From Bacteroidota bacterium (GTDB lineage: Bacteria > Bacteroidota > Bacteroidia > Bacteroidales > VadinHA17): a DNA stretch of 35,237 nt. This document shows positions 9,783-18,318 of the stretch, in pieces. The translations under genes and the position numbers were made by a program. The notes below the pieces were generated by a model. That model had not been told where the DNA came from, made no database searches, and saw only the letters and a list, made by a program, of their open reading frames with translations. Every line of letters starts with the position of its first letter. Position 1 is the first letter of the stretch. The stretch spans positions 1 to 35,237 of the forward strand of contig QKCK01000235.1 of NCBI GenBank assembly GCA_003245695.1, given 5' to 3'.

Positions 9783-10111
9783 AGATTTCCGAAAAAAGAG
9801 GATATATTAAAATAGACATCCCTCTCCTCTCTGTCCCTTGTCCTTATTGTAAAGATGTCATAAGGCTGGTTCTCATAAAAGCTTAATGATTGTTTCAGGA
9901 CTTTATAACCAGGAAAATTCTTTTTAAGCCAGTCATATTCAGCAGCCACCCCCCTGTATCCGGTAGTCTCCTCTATAAAAACAGCAGTGGAATATGAGTT
10001 GCCTGAGTTAAAGGATGACATTTCTCGCTCTTCATTTTCGGCTACCCTGTTAAAAGGAGTACAGGTTAATGTCAGAACAGTTATAACCATAAGAGACAAT
10101 ATTTTTTTCAT
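9779..10111 (-). CDS. Hypothetical lipoprotein-like protein
   Basis: 110 aa ORF with a hydrophobic N-terminus and Cys (MKKILSLMVITVLTLTCTPFN). No recognised domain. Confidence 0.55.
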   Translation of the reverse strand: MKKILSLMVITVLTLTCTPFNRVAENEEREMSSFNSGNSYSTAVFIEETTGYRGVAAEYDWLKKNFPGYKVLKQSLSFYENQPYDIFTIRTRDREERDVYFNISSFFGNL

Positions 10112-10185
10112 CTCTGTAAATTTTAACCATCAGACAAAGTTATGAATGAATTCTGTATATCATCACCCAAATGGTCAATCAATTA

Positions 10186-10740
10186 TCATTGCTTTTGGCC
10201 AAACCTGAACCTATGCAATATCTCCCATCTTTTTCCATCATGTCTGAGAAGAGATATGCTATCTGCCTCAAATGACTCAGTAAAGATCCTTTCTCTGAAG
10301 AGTGGCCAGGCAGCATTGAATCCCTCTCTTGTGAGGTATCTGGTAGTCAGCGTTATATGAGGATGAATATCATTCATGATATCAGGTGAAGTAAATGAGA
10401 GTTCATTTATCAGACATTCTTTCAAACGACTATGAAGATTCTCCAACGGACGGTGGTCCCCTACCCTTATATATATTACACGTGGCGGGAACGAGCCAAA
10501 CCCATCAAGCTCCACTTTGAAGGGGCTCTCGCCTTCGCAGAAATGCTTTAATGAACTTATAATTTTACACTCCTGTGACAGCTCACGTTTAAATGGCTTC
10601 TGAAGTGTAATATGCGCCGGTGATTTAAGAATGTCCCTGGCTCCTGTCACAACCTTCATCTCCTCCTTCAGCTCCCTGATTTCGTCCAGAAGATCATGAT
10701 GAGGTATCAGAGCAATAAAATATAGACCCGGCTTATCCAT
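10186..10740 (-). CDS. 2'-5' RNA ligase / 2H phosphoesterase family protein
   Basis: Two HxT motifs: PAHITLQKPF and HPHITLTTRY, spaced as in the 2H family. Confidence 0.82.
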   Translation of the reverse strand: MDKPGLYFIALIPHHDLLDEIRELKEEMKVVTGARDILKSPAHITLQKPFKRELSQECKIISSLKHFCEGESPFKVELDGFGSFPPRVIYIRVGDHRPLENLHSRLKECLINELSFTSPDIMNDIHPHITLTTRYLTREGFNAAWPLFRERIFTESFEADSISLLRHDGKRWEILHRFRFGQKQ

Positions 10741-11124
10741 TCAAACCACTCCAGAATCCTCAATTGCCTGCCTGATATTTGCCTCTATCTCCAGCACATT
10801 AAAAGGCTTTTTGAAATAACGGTGTATAACCTTATTATGAAGAGCGGTCCTGATCTCCTCAGTAATATCGTAGCCAGTAAGAATATAAAATATAACATTC
10901 GGATAGAGTTCCTTTGCTTTTCGTATGAACTCAATTCCATTCATTCCAGGCATTTTCATGTCGCTGATAACAATCGAAATGTCGGAATTCTCATGTAGCT
11001 TCTCAAGGCCTGCATAACCTGATAATGCTGTTATCACCTCAAACCTGCCCTTAAAGTTTATCTCAAAAATCTTAAGGTTAATGATCTCATCATCCACATA
11101 AAGCAGTGTTGCAATTCTCTCCAT
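10741..11124 (-). CDS. Single-domain response regulator (REC)
   Basis: LLYVDDEIINL, IVISDMKMPGMNGIEFI, LTGYD, RYFKKPFN: conserved acidic pair, phospho-Asp, Thr and Lys. Confidence 0.92.
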   Translation of the reverse strand: MERIATLLYVDDEIINLKIFEINFKGRFEVITALSGYAGLEKLHENSDISIVISDMKMPGMNGIEFIRKAKELYPNVIFYILTGYDITEEIRTALHNKVIHRYFKKPFNVLEIEANIRQAIEDSGVV

Positions 11125-11551
11125 ATAACATTTAGTATTTCTTCGGCAATAACATAAAACAACTCTATATTTCTATGGTTTTTGATTCATCGTTTTTTTT
11201 GTACACGGGAATAAAATATATCATCCTGATCAGGCCGGAATTTGTCTGCAGGCCCCTCAGGCATCCTGAAGTGATATTCTTCACAGGAACCAATGCCATG
11301 CCACTGACCAGCCCGCAACCCTCTCCTGCATATTCCCAAGCCCTTCTGGCAAGCACCATACCTGTAAATTTAAAATGTAAGGGTTATATTTGACTTATGA
11401 CAGACATCATCAAATTGATCACCCTGATCCCCCTTTTTATCAGTTCAAATTTAAGCAATAAAGTTTGAGTAGGCAGCTATTCTATTCACAAAAGTGTAAC
11501 TTATTAACAATAATATTTTGCCTTGTTGAAACTGACCTGCAGAAGATATTA

Positions 11552-11623
11552 AACGCATTAACGTATTAACGTATTAACGTATCAACAAATCAACGCATCA
11601 ACGCATCTACGCATCTACGCATC
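11552..11623. repeat. Tandem array of an 8-nt unit (AACGCATT/AACGTATT/AACGCATC/TACGCATC)
   Basis: Nine consecutive 8-mers read directly: AACGCATT AACGTATT AACGTATT AACGTATC AACAAATC AACGCATC AACGCATC TACGCATC TACGCATC. Confidence 0.92.
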
Positions 11624-11917
11624 AACCACCCCCTGTTATTACCCGTCCTTTGTGAAAGATCATGGCAATCTCCTCTGTCTCATAAAAAGGATTTCTATAA
11701 AAAGAAGTCAGGCAATTGCCAGCATCTGAGCAAATAAAACTCCGGATTTCATACAGCCATTTTAACCAGAAACAGATACCTGCTATGCCCGACTCTTTGC
11801 AAACAAATCAAAAATATCAGGAGATAAATTTACATCTGCATACGACCATTGTCAAATATTTCTGCCGTCCGGAATAAAACTAACTATTGCATTGTTTATC
11901 ATGTGGTTACATAAACA

Positions 11918-14140
11918 TCACTCAGTCAGTCTCTTTAGAAAATGCACCAGATGTGGGATATCTGGCACACTATATCTGGCAACAGAAGGCATGAATCCCA
12001 CTCTTATAGTATGTGCAGTCATGGGGAGTCTGCGGAACAGCATCTCGTCTGCCTTGTCATCGCCGGCAGCAAGCAGGAAGTCATAGTTGCCTTTTTCAAT
12101 AAGGTTCATTGCCACCATTGCCTTATTGTACTTATTACTCTTAATCTCGAGCACCTTATGACCCTCAAGGATTTCAAGATCAGCCTTATGCCGTATCATT
12201 TCCGAGAGGTCATCACGTAATTCATTCAGTCTTAACTGTGCAAAATCGACGTCGGCATTACGGTAATGCCAGGCCAGACAACCTGACTTCTCCTCAATGA
12301 AGGTTCCATTGCAACGGCTCACATACTCAGTGAGTATAGGCATCACTGCTCTCTTCCAGCTTGTTTCGCTGTTGTCAGATGAGAGCCATGATCCATAAGG
12401 TTCCCTGATGAAATATCCATGTTCTGCAACAAGAGTAACACGTGTGGCTCCAAACTGTCGTTCAAGGAAGTCCTTTGTCCTCCCGCTGATTATTACTACT
12501 TCTGTAGAATCATCCTCTGCAAGTTTCTGAATGATACCCAGGGTATGCTTATCTATCACTGCCTGCTCGGGATATCTGGCAAAAGAGACAAGTGTCCCGT
12601 CATAGTCAAGAAAGAGCATTCGCCGCGATGACAACCTGAACTCCTGGAGGATGAGGGAGGAGATATCTCGTGTAAGTATCCTTACCCTCATCTGGCGTTG
12701 TCCTTCGATGGTATCATATGTCTGGTCAAAGAAGTCGCGTGCCCATGTAAAGACATTGTAACTGCTGATACGTTTCTGCATTCTTTCGATCCTTGCATTC
12801 TTCTCCTTCCTGTTCATCTCCAGGGCCAGAAAGATTGAATCGGCAACCTCTATATCATCGGCAGGATTTATTACCAGTGCTTCTGTCAGCTCTGCTGCCG
12901 CACCGGCCATCTCACTCAGGATAAGTACTCCCCTGTTCTCATTCTGGCTGGCAATATACTCTTTGGCAACCAGGTTCATGCCATCGCGCAGTGGCGTAAT
13001 AAGTCCGACATCGCTTATGTCATACAGTGCAACAAGCTCATTGAAGGAGAGCGACCGGTACTGGTACACTATAGGTCGCCATGAAAGGGTACTGAATCGT
13101 CCGTTGATGCGCCCTACAGTTGACTCAATCTCCTTCTTCATCTCCCTGTATTTTTCAATGTTGTCACGTGAAGGTACAACGACCATATTAAATACTGTCT
13201 TGGTTCGCCACTGAGGGTACCTCTCCAGAAAGGTCTCAAACCCCTTCAGACGATGTAGCAACCCTTTTGAATAATCAAGACGGTCAACAGAAAAGATGAG
13301 TTTCTGATCAGAGAGAAGTGCTTTTATCTTCCTCTTCTCTCCCACCACATTCTTATTCAGGGAGGCTGAGTGAAACTTATCATAATCAATGCCTATGGGG
13401 AAGACATCAGCCTTAACAACCTTATGCGGAGTATATATCAGGTTCTGTTTGCATTCATACCCAAGAGTCCGTTTTACCGACTTGATAAAATTCTGTGCGT
13501 AATCATTTGTGTGAAACCCTATCAGATCAGCCCCCAGCATACCACCCACCAGAGACTCACGCCAATGACGTGGCAACAACCTGAATAGCTCAAACGATGG
13601 AAAGGGAATATGAAGAAAGAAGCCTATTGTGGCATCAGGATGATGCTTGCGTATCATATCAGGTAACATCATCAGTTGATAGTCATGTATCCAGATAAAA
13701 TCTCCGGGCAATATGTTCTTTATCATCTGCTCACAAAACCTGTGGTTTGCCTCTTCATATGCACTGAAGTATTCCTTGTTGAATACGCTATAGGATGGAA
13801 AATAATGGAAGAGAGGCCAGAGCAGATCATTGCAGAAACCACCGTAATATAACTCATTCAGCTTATGCGGGAGAAATACCGGTTTGATATTGAAATACTC
13901 ATTCTCTATTTTTCCTGAATTGAAATCTTCAGGCAGTGAATCGGTAACACCTGCCCATACTATCTTGTTATCAGAAAGAGATCCTTCAGTGTTTCTGAAG
14001 CTTTCTGAAAGAGCGAGCATGGCCGAGACAAGACCTCCTGTGCTCTGAACTGCCCTATAGCCACTCTTGTAATTAATGAATCTGAATGGAAGTCTGTAGG
14101 CTGCTATGACAAGTCGACTAAACTGTAATTCCCTGCCCAT
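11918..14140 (-). CDS. Bifunctional trehalose-6-phosphate synthase / trehalose-6-phosphate phosphatase
   Basis: GT20 motifs (GDFIWIHDYQLMMLP, SVDRLDYSKGLLHRLKGFE, TPLRDGMNLVAKEY) and C-terminal HAD domain (RMLFLDYDGTL, GDDKADEMLF). Start 14140 is preceded by AAGGAGGATTAAAATG on the minus strand. ORF extends to 14158. Confidence 0.95.
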   Translation of the reverse strand: MGRELQFSRLVIAAYRLPFRFINYKSGYRAVQSTGGLVSAMLALSESFRNTEGSLSDNKIVWAGVTDSLPEDFNSGKIENEYFNIKPVFLPHKLNELYYGGFCNDLLWPLFHYFPSYSVFNKEYFSAYEEANHRFCEQMIKNILPGDFIWIHDYQLMMLPDMIRKHHPDATIGFFLHIPFPSFELFRLLPRHWRESLVGGMLGADLIGFHTNDYAQNFIKSVKRTLGYECKQNLIYTPHKVVKADVFPIGIDYDKFHSASLNKNVVGEKRKIKALLSDQKLIFSVDRLDYSKGLLHRLKGFETFLERYPQWRTKTVFNMVVVPSRDNIEKYREMKKEIESTVGRINGRFSTLSWRPIVYQYRSLSFNELVALYDISDVGLITPLRDGMNLVAKEYIASQNENRGVLILSEMAGAAAELTEALVINPADDIEVADSIFLALEMNRKEKNARIERMQKRISSYNVFTWARDFFDQTYDTIEGQRQMRVRILTRDISSLILQEFRLSSRRMLFLDYDGTLVSFARYPEQAVIDKHTLGIIQKLAEDDSTEVVIISGRTKDFLERQFGATRVTLVAEHGYFIREPYGSWLSSDNSETSWKRAVMPILTEYVSRCNGTFIEEKSGCLAWHYRNADVDFAQLRLNELRDDLSEMIRHKADLEILEGHKVLEIKSNKYNKAMVAMNLIEKGNYDFLLAAGDDKADEMLFRRLPMTAHTIRVGFMPSVARYSVPDIPHLVHFLKRLTE

Positions 14141-14673
14141 TTTAATCCTCCTTTTCATTCAGGAACCACCACAACTTATAAAATTAATCAATTTTTGTTA
14201 GTTTTTCTCCTCATTTTTTAGTTATTTGCTCTCCGCGACTATGTTTATGGGGAAAAACAAGTTTTGTACTAAGGGTCTGGTTTTACCTGTTAATCATATG
14301 TGTCAGCCTTTTTTTCAATTCCATACCTCTCCGGAGAAGGGTTCCGCACATATATCAGACTCTGTTAGCTGGAGTACACCTTATAATATGCAGTGTGACA
14401 AATCGTTGTTCAGGTGTTTAGAGCAATGGCTGATACCGGGTCTGAGGCAGATAAGCATTTTGAACATAAAATATAACAAATCATATGGACACAAATTTTT
14501 TATAGAAGCCCAGGGATTACAAATCAATTACATTATGGAAAGATGTTACCTCTGAAGAGTGGAATGATGCCGGGTGGCAGGTTAGAAACTCAGTACGTAA
14601 TGTAGAGCAGCTGGAACAGATCATCAGGCTGAGCAAGCAACAGAGAGAGCAGATAAGAGAGACGCTTGATGAG

Positions 14674-16014
14674 ATGAAGAGGCAGGGGAAAGAGCCTATG
14701 AGAATCACCCCTTACTATGCAAGTCTGATGAGTGAGGATCCATTTCATCCTCAACTTGAGGAGGGAGAAAAACCAGAAAAGCGTCTCGATCCAATCTTCT
14801 GGCAGAGCGTACCTACACCGGCTAACCTTCTTTTTCCTGACACAGGTGTCGAGGGTGCAATGAGCGAAGGCACCAGAAGCTATGGGGCTGCATATCAGCG
14901 TTATCCGAACAGGGTAGCATTGTTTGTAGCTGAGAACACCAGTTGTGCATCTTACTGTGTCCACTGCCAGAGAGCCAAGTCATTAGACAGCTCGGTAAAC
15001 GTAACCACCGATGAAATAAACAGGGGCCTCTATTATATAAGGTCAAATAATAATATTAACGAAGTACTGGTAACAGGAGGCGATGCGTTAATGATCAACA
15101 GAAAGAGACTGCAGTATGTACTGGAAGAATTAAGCAGGATTGACCATCTGCGCTCTGTCAGGATAGCAACCAGGGTACCTGTTGTAATGCCTATGGGCAT
15201 TACCGATGAAATACTTGATCTTATTACCGCTTCAGCAAACAGACATTCGACAGGCATCAGTAAATATGTCTATTTCATGACCCATATAAATCATTACCAT
15301 GAAATAACAGAGGAGTTTGCATCCGCTATTAAAAGGATCAATAATCATGGGTTTACTGTCAGAAACCAGACTGTTCTTCTCAATCATGTAAATGACTATT
15401 ACAAGACTCTGGCCGAGACTTTCAGGAGGATGTTCTGGGTCGGGGTTCACCCTTACTATCTGCTTCAGTGTCATAAGGAAAAAGGCATTGTACACTTCAT
15501 CACTCCAGTTCAGGTTGGCAAGATATATATGAAGAACCTGCAGGGATGGATGTCGGGCATGACAGTCCCCCGTTATGCTGCAAACATTGAAGGAGGCGGA
15601 GGCAAGGTTTTGCTGATGCCTTCAGGGCATGACACCCTGAATACCGAAGAAGACATCGAGGAAAAAATCTCCGAGTCATATGCTACCGTTACCACCTGGG
15701 ATGGACGCGAAATATTCAGGTATGAAGCACTGGGACGCTCAACACGGGAGGACTTCGAAAAATCTGTTGCCATAATGGACCAGTTCATTGGCAGAAAGGG
15801 AGTCTTTCTGCCCAAGGTCATCCTGGTAGATGAAAATGGAAATCACATTGAGACAACAAACAGGACCAAGCTACCAAGGCTTGAAAATGAGAAAAAGATG
15901 AAACTCCTTTGTTATGACCCCTACAGTGATGAAATGCCGTTAACAAATCCGGCTGAGATATCAGAGATACTGGAGGATGGTTTTAAAAAGTCAGAATACT
16001 ATAAGAAAGCATGA
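14674..16014 (+). CDS. kamA: Lysine 2,3-aminomutase-like radical SAM enzyme (KamA family); conserved reading frame extends upstream to at least ~14506
   Basis: CxxxCxxC radical SAM motif CASYCVHC, RVALFVAENTSCASYCVHCQRAKSL, EVLVTGGDAL, and C-terminal KamA-type region. Upstream in-frame codons encode DYKSITLWKDVTSEEWNDAGWQVRNSV, which resembles the KamA N-terminus. Confidence 0.9.
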   Translation: MKRQGKEPMRITPYYASLMSEDPFHPQLEEGEKPEKRLDPIFWQSVPTPANLLFPDTGVEGAMSEGTRSYGAAYQRYPNRVALFVAENTSCASYCVHCQRAKSLDSSVNVTTDEINRGLYYIRSNNNINEVLVTGGDALMINRKRLQYVLEELSRIDHLRSVRIATRVPVVMPMGITDEILDLITASANRHSTGISKYVYFMTHINHYHEITEEFASAIKRINNHGFTVRNQTVLLNHVNDYYKTLAETFRRMFWVGVHPYYLLQCHKEKGIVHFITPVQVGKIYMKNLQGWMSGMTVPRYAANIEGGGGKVLLMPSGHDTLNTEEDIEEKISESYATVTTWDGREIFRYEALGRSTREDFEKSVAIMDQFIGRKGVFLPKVILVDENGNHIETTNRTKLPRLENEKKMKLLCYDPYSDEMPLTNPAEISEILEDGFKKSEYYKKA

Positions 16015-16024
16015 TAACGTTAAC

Positions 16025-16052
16025 AGAAAGAGATTCTACAGAATCTCTTTCT
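16025..16052. terminator. Bidirectional hairpin between convergent genes
   Basis: Perfect 12-bp inverted repeat AGAAAGAGATTC-TACA-GAATCTCTTTCT. Overlaps the stop codon of the minus-strand permease ORF. Confidence 0.6.
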
Positions 16053-18285
16053 GGTTCCTTGAGTTGACAAACAACAGAGAACCCACATCATCATAGCCAT
16101 CGAGGACAGCCTCTCCATTGTGTTTTAACCATTCAGTCCTGAAACCTGTCATCACCAGGCCGGCGGAGGCAGATCTGCTGTTAATCATCTGCTTCGGTGT
16201 CAGCCCCGGCTCTTCCTTGATTATCTCAATGTTCTGAGCAGTTATGGGAAGGCGCCCGGCATTGACCAGATCATGAAGCTTCTCACGTGTTATACCATAC
16301 TCAGATTCAGGGCATATCTCAAAAATCTTAATATTGGCCCTCTTCCAGTCGGGGTGACCTGAAATGATAAAGCTGAGAAGGATCAACAGGCTGGCATTTT
16401 CCGGATCTTCTGAGTTGATCCACACATGAATGCCATTCCTGAAGATGATATCCTTTCTGCTGCTGGCCAGAAGGCAGATATCAAAGTTACCGGCTTTTAT
16501 AAGGTTAATATTCTCTATTATCTCACCCAGGTTCTGCGGATCCTCCTTATCATATTCAAAAACAATCATGTTGTTTTCAAGTCCTGATATTCCCGGCAGC
16601 TGTATTGTCTGAACGAGGGCTGAGGTGTATGACGGAGAGATAAGAGTATCAATATATACATGGTTATTAGCTGTGTCATACATCTCTATCAGCTTTGACA
16701 GTTCTTCCTCAGCCTGATGGTTCGTCGCCTTAGAGTAATAACCCTCTATTCTGTGAATATAGGTACTGAACCCATAACGGTATGAGATCCATGATAACAG
16801 TCTGAAGGCTTTTACCCTCTCAAATGAATCTTTTGAGATGCATATGGCACTTGGTTTCCACTCCTTCTCCTTCTTCCTGCTCCCGGACTTCTGAAGGTAT
16901 ACCTGAAGGTTTCTGTTTATCTGAAACAGGGTATTGGCAAAAAGAGACTCAAGTCCCTGTCTGTCTGAATGATAATACCTTATATAGAGATAAATGCCTG
17001 CCATGATGATTATTGAACCCATAGCATATGGGGCATTTATTCTGAACATCACCCATACGGCAATCAGGAAACCTGCCAGCGAGTAAAACCACTTTGAGCG
17101 CAATGAAGGTCTGTATGATGGTGACGAGCCAAAATGGTTAAGAAAGGAAATAAGACACAGCGAGCCATATGTCACAAGGAAGAACATAGATATAATCTCA
17201 GCAACCGCGTTTACACTCCCGAGGGCTACAAAGAGAAATGCTATTGCCAGAGTAACAAGACTGGCATTTATAGGTTCATTATCTGATTTTCTGCCTTTTG
17301 CAAGCCATTTATTAACCTTCTCTGAGGGGAAAGAATCATCGACAGCCAGTGCCTGGAGGGTTCTGGGAGCCACCATTACTGATCCCAGGGCTGATGATAT
17401 GGTTGAGGCAGCCAGTCCAAGCGGAATGATAAGCACCCCTCCCAGGGCAATCTTACCCATTATCAGCTGTTCGTTCAAGAGGTTGTCAGGGCTTGCTGAT
17501 ATTGAAAGTTTGTACACAACAGCTATATAGATTATCATTCCCCCAAGAGTGGCAGCAATGGTACCAAGAGGTATTGACCTGGCAGGGTTTCTCAGATCGC
17601 CTGAGAGTCCTACTCCGGCAGTCATTCCGGTGAAAGCCGGAAAGACAATAGCAAAGACCATAAAGAAACTGTTCATATTTTTCAGGCTTCCGGCCGGTAG
17701 TCTGCCTCCAAGTGCTGTCTGGTAATCTGTTGATCCGATGAAAAACAGCAGCAGCGAGATAAACAGTAAGGCAATAACGATATAGAGCGCCTTGACACCC
17801 AGTGAAGCTCCTTTGCGTAAAATGAAAACTCCCAGAATAAGCAGCGAAGGTATGCTTATTGCCTGGCGTGGCAGATTGAAGCTATAAGTCTCAGCAACCC
17901 ATTTGAAAAGAAACTCAAATGCCTCTGTGAAAGCTATAATATAAAAAGCTACACTTATTGCCTGTGAAAGAAAGAGCGCTATGCCTATGGTGGCACCTAT
18001 ATTAAGTCCAAATGACCTGGAGATGATAAAATATTCGCCACCCCCTTCAACCCTCTTATTGGTTGCCAGTTCAGAGATTGCAAGAGCAGTGGGAATGGTA
18101 AGAGTATGACCAAGTATTATGATAAGAAATACTCCCCAGAAGCCCAGTGTCCCGACAGCAAAACCAAAACGAAGAAAGAGAATGGCACCAAGGATGGTTG
18201 ATATTGCAGTAAAAAAGACAGGTGCTGTTCCAAATTGTTTTGTTTTTCCTAATGACTCCATTTGCAAAATGCTGTTGTTTGGCAC
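16036..18285 (-). CDS. Amino acid permease / cation-chloride cotransporter-like (SLC12/APC superfamily) membrane protein
   Basis: About 12 hydrophobic segments; FGTAPVFFTAISTILGAILFLRFGFAVGTLGFWGVFLIIILGHTLT, EGGGEYFIISRSFG; long soluble C-terminal domain. Start may be ATG 18261 (MESLGKTKQFG). Confidence 0.85.
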   Translation of the reverse strand: MPNNSILQMESLGKTKQFGTAPVFFTAISTILGAILFLRFGFAVGTLGFWGVFLIIILGHTLTIPTALAISELATNKRVEGGGEYFIISRSFGLNIGATIGIALFLSQAISVAFYIIAFTEAFEFLFKWVAETYSFNLPRQAISIPSLLILGVFILRKGASLGVKALYIVIALLFISLLLFFIGSTDYQTALGGRLPAGSLKNMNSFFMVFAIVFPAFTGMTAGVGLSGDLRNPARSIPLGTIAATLGGMIIYIAVVYKLSISASPDNLLNEQLIMGKIALGGVLIIPLGLAASTISSALGSVMVAPRTLQALAVDDSFPSEKVNKWLAKGRKSDNEPINASLVTLAIAFLFVALGSVNAVAEIISMFFLVTYGSLCLISFLNHFGSSPSYRPSLRSKWFYSLAGFLIAVWVMFRINAPYAMGSIIIMAGIYLYIRYYHSDRQGLESLFANTLFQINRNLQVYLQKSGSRKKEKEWKPSAICISKDSFERVKAFRLLSWISYRYGFSTYIHRIEGYYSKATNHQAEEELSKLIEMYDTANNHVYIDTLISPSYTSALVQTIQLPGISGLENNMIVFEYDKEDPQNLGEIIENINLIKAGNFDICLLASSRKDIIFRNGIHVWINSEDPENASLLILLSFIISGHPDWKRANIKIFEICPESEYGITREKLHDLVNAGRLPITAQNIEIIKEEPGLTPKQMINSRSASAGLVMTGFRTEWLKHNGEAVLDGYDDVGSLLFVNSRNQKEIL

Positions 18286-18318
18286 ACGGGTGCCGGTTAA
18301 AATATTATGTTAAAAATA

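Noticed and set aside
14503-14505. TAG in kamA as pyrrolysine or selenocysteine-type programmed recoding
   Set aside because: TAG is not a selenocysteine codon, no pyl genes are visible, and the codon lies near the N-terminus away from the active site. Mutation, sequencing error or non-canonical start are simpler.
14226-14555. 109-aa plus-strand ORF upstream of kamA
   Set aside because: No recognisable motif, and it overlaps the out-of-frame kamA 5' end. Probably a spurious ORF in the intergenic region.
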